The notes beneath the pieces are model-generated. The model did no database searches, was not told the origin of the DNA, and saw only the letters and a list, made by a program, of their open reading frames with translations. The position numbers were made by a program, and so were the translations under genes. A stretch of DNA of 64,000 nucleotides, taken from positions 599,024 through 663,023 of the forward strand of contig CABFPE010000021.1 in assembly GCA_900660155.1 (NCBI GenBank), read 5' to 3'. Shown piece by piece: positions 25,436 to 35,700 of the stretch (within the stretch, counting starts at the first letter, position 1; each line of letters begins with the position of its first letter). Source of the stretch: Hofstenia miamia. Lineage: Eukaryota; Xenacoelomorpha; Acoela; Hofsteniidae.

Positions 25436-28400
25436 CATTTCTCAACACCGAACTGCTAACTTGCGCTTTGTACTCAGAAAAAATCGATTCAACTTGCGCT
25501 TTGTACACGTTTCTCAAGTTTCCATAGTACAAAGCGCAAGTACGAGTTTATATATATATACAGTAGGCGACACATTATTATAAACACCTTACTTACCTAT
25601 ATGTAGATAAAGTACTAACCAGTTAAATTATAGTTTTCAAAAATTATGAATTCATTCAGTCTTTCTGTGTTCAATTTCATATCTAAAATACATTTAATGA
25701 CGCATTTTATTTATACTATTATACTGTTTCTATCTATCTCCTGTTTATCAGTATCAACCACAAGGTATCAACGTATCTGCATTCACAACGCATCACAAAA
25801 ATTGATGACAAAGTTGTCCAATCTGATGGTGGCGACTGAATGACTTATCTTGAATTCACTTTAGTCTTCATAACTGTCAGCCATCATGGACAAGCGTCGT
25901 GATCTGAGCTCTACTGTTGTTGCGAAAATGACAGCTACAATTTTCTCTCCGTCAAATTGCTACACAGTGCAATATCCATCATGCCATGTTTTGAATATCA
26001 AAAAACAACTTGAAATAGAAACCACTGCACCATCTCGTGTTGGAAGATGTGGCCGAAAGCGTAAGACGACCTCTGCTGGTGATCGAACAATGGTGAGAAT
26101 GATCCGCTAAGACAATCTTCTGTACGCAAAAGAAGTGCTTCGTCAGCTGCTACAACGTTGTGCTACTCGTACAGTCCAAAGGAGACTTAATTATTTGGGT
26201 TGCAAGTCAGTGAAGCCAAAAAAGATACCCAAACTGACCCCAGCAATGAAGACAAAGCGTCTACAGTTTGTTCGAGAATATGCAAATCGTCCAATAGAGT
26301 TTTGAAGGACAGTGTGCTTTAGTGATGAAAGTCACTTTGAGTGTCAAAGAGCTACCCGAAGACGTGTCTGGCGGGTACCAAGCAGTCCGGCACCTCCTGT
26401 TCATGAAACTGTAAAACACCCAATCAAAGTCATGGTCGGGGGTATGGTAAGTTCCAAAGGTCTTGGACGTCTCCATGTAGCCGAAGGGATGATGGAGAAA
26501 AACCCATATCTCGAGGTTATGCGCACCAGACTGATCACACAGCTTCGAGAATGGTTCGGCCCGACGGCAGACTGCACATTCATGCATGACTCAGCTCCAT
26601 GTCACAAGGCCAAGATCGTGTCGCAATTCTGGAGTCTAATCACGTCAGGAAATTCACCTGATTTGAACCCGATAGGAAAAATTTGGGGCGTGTTGAAAAA
26701 GAGAATCAGCCAACAGACCAACACCACAAAGAACCAACTCATCTGTAGCATTATTTGTGCATGGTTTCGCGAAGAAGAATTTCACGAAAAGCTGCAGCGG
26801 TCCATCGACAGTATGCATAGGAGACTCCAGAAGGTCATTGAAGTAAAGGTGGTCATCACACATCGTACTACGAAGACTATACAATTTTTATAGATATTTA
26901 ACTCCATGATTTTTATTGAAAAGTCGAAAATATAGTCTTGCCTACATTTCACAAAAACAGTTTTTATTTCTAGCAAAATGGGAATTATTAAATAGTTTAA
27001 AAATTGCATAAATTATTCATATTTTCATCATCAGGCTTATTTTTGTCTAGTTATGGAATAATAGCTTCGGTGTGTCTTAATTTTAGTATAAACATCGAAA
27101 ACAATTGTAAGGGTAGCCAAGATCCATTTTTATTGCGAAAATAGTGCAAATTTTGACCAAAGTTAAGGGAGATATTAAAGGATATGAAAATACGTTAAAA
27201 ACTAAGGTGGTTATAGTAATAAGTCGCCTAATGTATATATATATATATATAAANNNNNNNNNNNNNNNNNNNNNNNNNNNNNNNNNNNNNNNNNNNNNNN
27301 NNNNNNNNNNNNNNNNNNNNNNNNNNNNNNNNNNNNNNNNNNNNNNNNNNNNNNNNNNNNNNNNNNNNNNNNNNNNNNNNNNNNNNNNNNNNNNNNNNNN
27401 NNNNNNNNNNNNNNNNNNNNNNNNNNNNNNNNNNNNNNNNNNNNNNNNNNNNNNNNNNNNNNNNNNNNNNNNNNNNNNNNNNNNNNNNNNNNNNNNNNNN
27501 NNNNNNNNNNNNNNNNNNNNNNNNNNNNNNNNNNNNNNNNNNNNNNNNNNNNNNNNNNNNNNNNNNNNNNNNNNNNNNNNNNNNNNNNNNNNNNNNNNNN
27601 NNNNNNNNNNNNNNNNNNNNNNNNNNNNNNNNNNNNNNNNNNNNNNNNNNNNNNNNNNNNNNNNNNNNNNNNNNNNNNNNNNNNNNNNNNNNNNNNNNNN
27701 NNNNNNNNNNNNNNNNNNNNNNNNNNNNNNNNNNNNNNNNNNNNNNNNNNNNNNNNNNNNNNNNNNNNNNNNNNNNNNNNNNNNNNNNNNNNNNNNNNNN
27801 NNNNNNNNNNNNNNNNNNNNNNNNNNNNNNNNNNNNNNNNNNNNNNNNNNNNNNNNNNNNNNNNNNNNNNNNNNNNNNNNNNNNNNNNNNNNNNNNNNNN
27901 NNNNNNNNNNNNNNNNNNNNNNNNNNNNNNNNNNNNNNNNNNNNNNNNNNNNNNNNNNNNNNNNNNNNNNNNNNNNNNNNNNNNNNNNNNNNNNNNNNNN
28001 NNNNNNNNNNNNNNNNNNNNNNNNNNNNNNNNNNNNNNNNNNNNNNNNNNNNNNNNNNNNNNNNNNNNNNNNNNNNNNNNNNNNNNNNNNNNNNNNNNNN
28101 NNNNNNNNNNNNNNNNNNNNNNNNNNNNNNNNNNNNNNNNNNNNNNNNNNNNNNNNNNNNNNNNNNNNNNNNNNNNNNNNNNNNNNNNNNNNNNNNNNNN
28201 NNNNNNNNNNNNNNNNNNNNNNNNNNNNNNNNNNNNNNNNNNNNNNNNNNNNNGAAAAGTTTAACAAAGAAAAATTATTTTGAGACTTACTAAATCTAAA
28301 TTGGCGTAACTATTTTAACTCAATGTCCATAAATGAGAAACTAAGCTTTATCAATAATAACTTGGATCAATTATATAATAAACATTGTCCAGTTACAAAG

Positions 28401-29654
28401 AAGATCATTTCTGTAAATCAAAAGAGAATTCCTAGTTGGAAAATATGGATTTCAGAAAAGTTTAAAAAACATATTAACGAAAAACATCAAGCCTATAGAA
28501 ATTTTTTGTAGAGACAAAAGTTATGAAAATATCTACAGAAGTATTGCATCGAAAAACAAGATCTAAGTTCATTTTTGAAATCTTCTTTTGAAAAAATGAA
28601 TACATGTTCTCAAAAGTGGAAATACATTAATAATTTTGTGAAACCACATATAAATTTTGAACCTGAATACCTATTAGATAAGAAAGAGAATCATGTGTAC
28701 AATAAATTGGAAATATCAAATTTATTTAATGAAGATTTCATAAAATTGGGAAAATTTAGTGGTCAGCAATATAATATCACTAACAAATTTGAGAAACATA
28801 AAAATTTAAAATTCAATGCAAGTTCATTTGCTTTTAGATATGTTTCATTGCAAGAATTTCTAGATACTTCAAAATGCTTAAATATTAGAAAATCTAAAGG
28901 AACTTGTAACTATCCTATATGGTTTTTAAAAGAAGTGTTATAGCATGACTTTGTGTTTCTTATTTAATGAATGCATTAAATTCAACAAGTATCCTAATGA
29001 ACTAAAGGTTGCAAAAGTTATTCCAATCTATAAAAAAGGTATAAGCAACATTTCGTTAAGCTACAGACCTATATAAATATTAACTGGAATTTATAAGATT
29101 TTCGAAAAAATTTTACACGAACAGATTAGCTGTTATTTTAAAAAATACAACTTGTTTAATCAAAATCAATTTGGATTTGGAATACATTCTTCTACTAGGA
29201 ATCCTCTTTTGGATACAGTAGAAGATTAGAGACAACTCACAGATAGAAAGGAAAGTGTATATATTCTTTCTTGAGACCTTGCAAAAGCATTCAATTCTAT
29301 AGATCATGGAATATTGATTAAAAAATTGAAAGATACATACTACTTCGACCTTACTTCTTCTTCACCTATTGATGATTACTTAAATAATAGATATCAAATT
29401 GTGCAATTTAAAAATGAATCATCAAATCTTTATAAAATTGAAAGGGGTGTCCCGCAAGGTTGTGCTTTGGGTCCTTTATTGTTTAATATCTATATAAATG
29501 ATATTTCAAATCACATAAATATAAAATGTATGTTATATGCAGATGATACATTAATCTATACAACAAACATTGATGAACTACAATCCAATTTATATCTCAT
29601 ACATTACTACTATAACAAAAACAAGATGTCTCTATATTGTAGAAATCACTAATT

Positions 29655-29705
<51 letters not shown>

Positions 29706-32700
29706 TAAAGTTAGTGATTTCTACAATATAGAGAAAAAGTGTACAAAAAACCACTATTAAGTACTAATTGAATTGTTTCTATTTCTTTGTTGCAGAGGTA
29801 AAGATAGTGATATTTCTTGGTTACTATAATAGTTCATTTTAGTTTCGAAAAGTATTTTCAATGATTATAAAAATAAGTTCTTAGTCATTAATTTTAGAAT
29901 GATAGTAGAAAAATGATGTACTTAGTTATTTGTATGCATTGAAGTAATTCTTTGACTGGTAAGATAATTCTTTGTTGGAGCATTCTTGATAAAATTAGTT
30001 ACTTTCTTTTTAAACAATTGAAACTTTTTTTTAGATCGAGTACTTCATCCAACTTATTCCATTATTTTACCGCATTATTTATGAATGAATTCTTCATAAT
30101 TTTGCATCTAAATTTGTTGCATTGATATATACCACGTCTAATATTACATTTTAGGGAGATGTTTTCTTTCATTTTATAAAATATTTCCAAGATCTTTTGT
30201 TGCATGATATCATCTAGATAAAATAACATATAATCTTTTGCCAATTTTCTTTTAATTCTATTATTATTGCTATTGATAATTTTGTTCATCCAATTGAAAA
30301 TCTTACTTAATTTTCTTTTAGAATTTTCTCATAGATTTTTTAGCAAGTAACAAGAATACTTATATTTTGATACAACCATTGACTTAAATAACATTGCGAT
30401 CCATTTTCTTGGTAACAAATCTGATATTTTTTTAATTAATTTGATGATACCATCCATTTTTTGAATTAACAAATTTATATGATCTTTGAATTTTAGTTGA
30501 TTGTCAATTAACACTCCTAAATATTTTATTCTTAGTTGCTCCATTATTTCTTTGTTGTTAAGATACAATTTTGTCTTTGTTTTGCCTTTTGTTAGTTTAT
30601 TCATCTGCACAAAAATAGTTTTTTCAATATTTAGAGACATTATGTTTTTGATATAGTAATCATGTATGAGATATAAATGGGATTGTAGTTCATCAATGTT
30701 TGTTGTATAGATTAATGTATCATCTGCATATAACATACATTTTATATTTATGTGATTGGAAATATCATTTATATAGATATTAAACAACAAATGACCCAAA
30801 ACCGAACCTTGCGAAACACCCCTTTCAATTTTCAAAAGATTTGATGATTCATTTTTAAATTGCACAAATTGATATCTATTATTTAAGTAATCATCAATAA
30901 GCGAATAAGAAGTAAGGTCGAAGTTCTATGTATCTTTCAATTTTTTAATCAATATTCCATGATCTATAGAATTGAATGCTTTTATTAAAAAATAAATAAA
31001 TATTCTATGAGCAAGAATTTAAGTATATGCAAGAATGCTTAATTCCTATTTTGTACAAACAATTAGTTATTTGTAAATCTATTCTTTATTACTGAACGTA
31101 TTTTAAAATGCAAGCAATCGCTTTTTGACAATGCAACATACTAAAAACCTAGGTTCCACCACAGCAAAAATTTGCACGCCATGGTGCTTGAAGGGACCAA
31201 TAAATTGTTTACCAAAAACGTACTAACATTTGCTGGACTAATTTGATAATAATCAAAAGAAAAATATAATGAAAAATATATATATATAAAATATTAATAT
31301 AATACAATATATATATAAAAATATAATGAAATGGACTTAAGAAGGACATGCATGTATATTGAAGTTACTTACTGAATGTTGCACACATGTTCATCATGCG
31401 GAAAGTGGGTAACATCGAAATAACAACTGAGCCTAGCATTCAAAGAGGTGGCTATAGGGGCTACTAATCCATTTTTATAAAACACAAACTGTGAATTTGT
31501 GCTCTGGAATTCGCTATCAGTCCTAATATACATTTTTACAATTATGAATCAATACATTACTACAAATTGTATGTAAATATACTGTAATTGAATGAAATGA
31601 GTTTGCTGGTGGAAAAAACTGGGAACATAAATAAATATAAGCATGTTAATGACAAAGACATACATTGTGTTTATTTCAATATCAGGAGTCCAATATGTAT
31701 CTTTTTTAAAATTCAAGGCAGTAAGATTCCCAAAATCGCTGGGGTTCCACATCATTTCAGGAATGTGATACATCTTAAAAACATACCGTATATTCTAGCT
31801 CTCCTCTTAATTAAATATAATTTTAAATATATAAACAGTTTAATAAAAAAACTATTTTCAATATTTGATAGACATTATTACACGCACTTTTTTAAAGAGA
31901 CTTACTAAAATAAAAAGTTGTTGTTTATTTTAAGGTGCTTTAATGCGAATAGCTTGACTCATTTTTATGAATCGGAATCCAGTGATACAAAAAAATTTTC
32001 TTTTTTGGTTGTATGCTTAGAGAGTGATAAAATGAGGTAAACATGGACAATAACCCGATATAATCGAAATATTTACAACTCGAACCCGATCTGAACCGAC
32101 CCAAAAATTTAATATCCGTATCGGACACGACCTAAAACATTGACCTTGATTTGAGATTATTTATCTTTGTCCAATCAAATGATCATTAGGATCAATCCTT
32201 TTCTGATAGGGGAAACAGTAATTCATTGGTATTATTTAATGTCTTGGATCTTTCTAAAATCAAGCATTGATTTAAATCAGTATGATTTTTATAATATATC
32301 AATCTTTATACCCGAACCACACCCGACAATGTGACACTCGAACCAGACTCGAGCTCAAAATCGAGACGGGCTTAATCGGGTATCCGATGCCACTCTCTAA
32401 TGCTTACGCATAAATATAATTATTTCTTAATTTCAATGCTCAATAAATCGCCGTTTATTATCGTTTTTCAGTATTTTTTCAAATATTTAATATCGAAGTT
32501 CAAGTTAATTTTTTCAACCAAGATTACAATATATTTAAAACCTCTATGATGCTATAATTAAAATAATGATATTATTGCAAAAATTGACAGTCATTTAAAG
32601 CATACTATGATAATAACATTATTGTCATTACGCTCTATAGGGATGCAATTGTTCTAATTGTTTTCTTCTTTAACGCATAAATGCCAAATAATTGTAAAAA

Positions 32701-35700
32701 GATATTCAGATATTGAAAAAATAGAAAGTCTAAATCTGAGACGAAAAATATTTAAATAGAAATTTAAAATCTGTAATGATATAATGCAAGGAAATAAAAC
32801 TAAAATTAAGAGATCAAAAAGTTATATATATAATATATATATATATATATAATATATAAATATATAAATACATAAATCTAAAAATACCGTGGAAGCTTTT
32901 AAAAGTTGATCCTTAAGGAGTTTGATTAAAATAGCAGACATGCCAATGAAAACATTAAAATCAGGTACATCCAATCCTATTATGAACTGATCCCAAATGT
33001 ACATTGTCACTGGCATTTCCAAGAATCCTAAAACGAAACATTTACAAAAACTGAAACATTGTTCTGTAGCAATCATAGAAGGCAAATGAGCATAGTCCAA
33101 ATTACATATGTAGATAAATTGGAGACATGGAATACAACAATAAACTAAAACATTGACAGGTTGCAAAAAATCGTTAAAATCTCAAACCATAAAAATTCCA
33201 GTACTTTCTACGAAATGTTAGTCGAATATTGGGTTACAATTGGAAAGAACCCTAAAATAACCGAATTATAACCCTAAAATAACCGAATTAAGAGTAGAAT
33301 TTGACTACAAATAAAATTGTACAGTGCTACACCACAATACTTTAATTTACGTTTAAGATAAAATCTTAAGATAAAATCAGACCCACTAACACGCTTGTCA
33401 TTTTTAGTTGAATTTTTAATTAAAGAATTGCATATCTAGATAAATTTTGATACATAGTTGAAAAGCACACTTTAAGTAGTGCTAAGAAACATGACACTGT
33501 GTAGACTTCATTTGACTACTTCCATATAGATTTTGAAATGAAAGGTACGAACGGAAAGTTCCCTTGGAAAGTTACCTTGTAAAAGTGCAGCTATGTTTAC
33601 AAAATGTCACAATACAATGGAAATAAGTTATGGCAAATCAATGCTCTAAATGATTAACAGTGTAAAATAGAAGTAACTTTAAGTTTGTCAACATTTGCTA
33701 AGCAATAATCCAGAATACAATATTTCTACGTATGCATGAATTTGTAAATTTAGCCAACTGCCCTAGTAATAGTACATACCCACAAACATGCTTCGTATGA
33801 GAGGTAAAACCATCGATTTAACACATGAACCTAGAAAACCTATGCTTTTCGCAGGTGATCCATCGCTAACTTTGCTGTCGGAATACACACTTACAATATG
33901 GTCAGCAAGTGACTTGTCCAGTTTGCTTAGCTCTTCGGACACATCTTCTGAGAAATCTCTTAACTGATCGCCTTTTCCCTAAATAGTTATTCAAAAATAT
34001 AAATTATGCTTAAAATGAAACTAAGACATATTTAACACAAGATTTTAAAATTAATGATATATACAAGAGCAAGCTAATACACTAATACTTTCAACCAAAA
34101 CAGAACATTACTAAACGAAAGATAAGAAATCACATTGGAAGAATTCACATTATTTCAAAATTATCCTATCACATTGCACACTATAATTGATTTAGCTTGC
34201 GCGGGGGTCTAAGACTTTAATAGACTTGGTCTTAGAGAACCTAAGGTTTAATGCGTTATAATTAAACATATTACGAAATATGTTTACTCCAACAACACAT
34301 CGGTCTTATTTTTTAGTATAAGTAAACTCAAATTTGGAAGAGCTATAGGTCATAAATCCAATAAAATAAGGCAGGCCACCGCGCAATGATAGAAAGTAAT
34401 AACTAACTTCACCCCACGAATCCTTAACAAACGCAGGTCTCGATTCAGTGAGACTTATGTATTCCTCAATGAGTGTAGCTTGCGAACCCGCTGAATAAAT
34501 TCCATCCACTTTGACAGCATCCAAAGAAGCGAGCAAAAGTGGAATTAAAATGAGGTACTGGACATCGATTAAGCGATTAGACGTACGTAGCTTTGAATGG
34601 TAATACGAAAGCACACGTGTCATGGCATTGACGATTCCTAGAGAAAGCTATAATGTTGTGTCTATATAAACATGAAATTTAATATATTTTGTTTTACTCT
34701 AGCTTTAGGGCATCTCAGTTCACTATGTACATCTTTGAATATAATCCCTTCTGTAATACAAAAAGTTAACACTATTTAAAGTCGATAAAAGTTAGTATAG
34801 ATCACTAAAATCGTAAATATTTACCTCCATTGGTTCGAGCTTCTGGAAATGCTCTTGCGAAAACAGGTACTGCAGTAAGAAGTGCATCGCATTTCTGATG
34901 AATGTCCCTTTCAGACGATGAATGAAGAGATTGTGGATTGGCTGATAACTGGTCACAATAAACCTTGCGAGCTGAAGTACACGATAAGCATAGGATATAT
35001 AAAAAATGACCTACCAAGAGTATTTTGAAGATACAACCGCCACGCAACAAACCTTATGTTAGCTGGCAAGCGTTGATTAAGACAATGATGCAACTTGCTT
35101 TTCAAATCAGGCCACCTTCTGAGCAGACTAACCGCTCCTTCCCGTGCGTGTTCTATGATTGCAAAGTTTATTAAAAGTAAATTTCATTTCTATAAATTGT
35201 AATTCTCTACATCTTTAATTCAAAATATTAAATAAATTAATCTTCAGAAGTTAACAACTCCATTTGATGTTTCGAGAAGACTTTTCAAGATATGTTAAGC
35301 CAGCGAAAAATGTAAAAAAACTTAGAGAATATAAATACCTAATGAATGTAAATTTACTGCAAAGAACACAAAATCAGCATTGAAAACAAACTACATTCTA
35401 CAAAATACAGTAAATGGTGTTACCAATAACTAATTCTGGTTTAGTTTCCACGGGATCCTCTTCTAACAGCTCTTGTGCAACCTGATTACTCAAATGTCGA
35501 TCAAGTGTGTAAGAAACTTTATGTAACATGGATTTATACACTTCCCCGGGTTGTATTGCACGGGTTGCTTTATCCATAAAGAGGCTTTTTTCAGCTTCTG
35601 TTAAATCAGTGAAATAGGTGACATGACTTTCAGTTAATTGTTGCTGAATGGCAGCAAATAATTCATCAACTACGGCTTTCCACTCCTAAAGTTAAAATCA

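Larger units (their letters stand above)
23508..32887. other. 9.4-kb intron with retroelements and Cys-loop receptor exons
   Basis: This largest intron of the TBC gene contains Penelope-like and CR1-type fragments, a Tc1 element, the 1-kb gap, two tail-to-tail CR1-type copies, two nicotinic-receptor-like exons and a hAT-like MITE. The stretches 23780-24690 and 30985-31372 show no recognisable coding sequence. Confidence 0.6.

Noticed and set aside
26261-26884. Several minus-strand frames
   Set aside because: Antisense shadows of the Tc1 transposase.
27083-28283. Very long open frames across the 1000-N gap on both strands
   Set aside because: Their length comes only from N being read as open; the real flanks are AT-repeat DNA.
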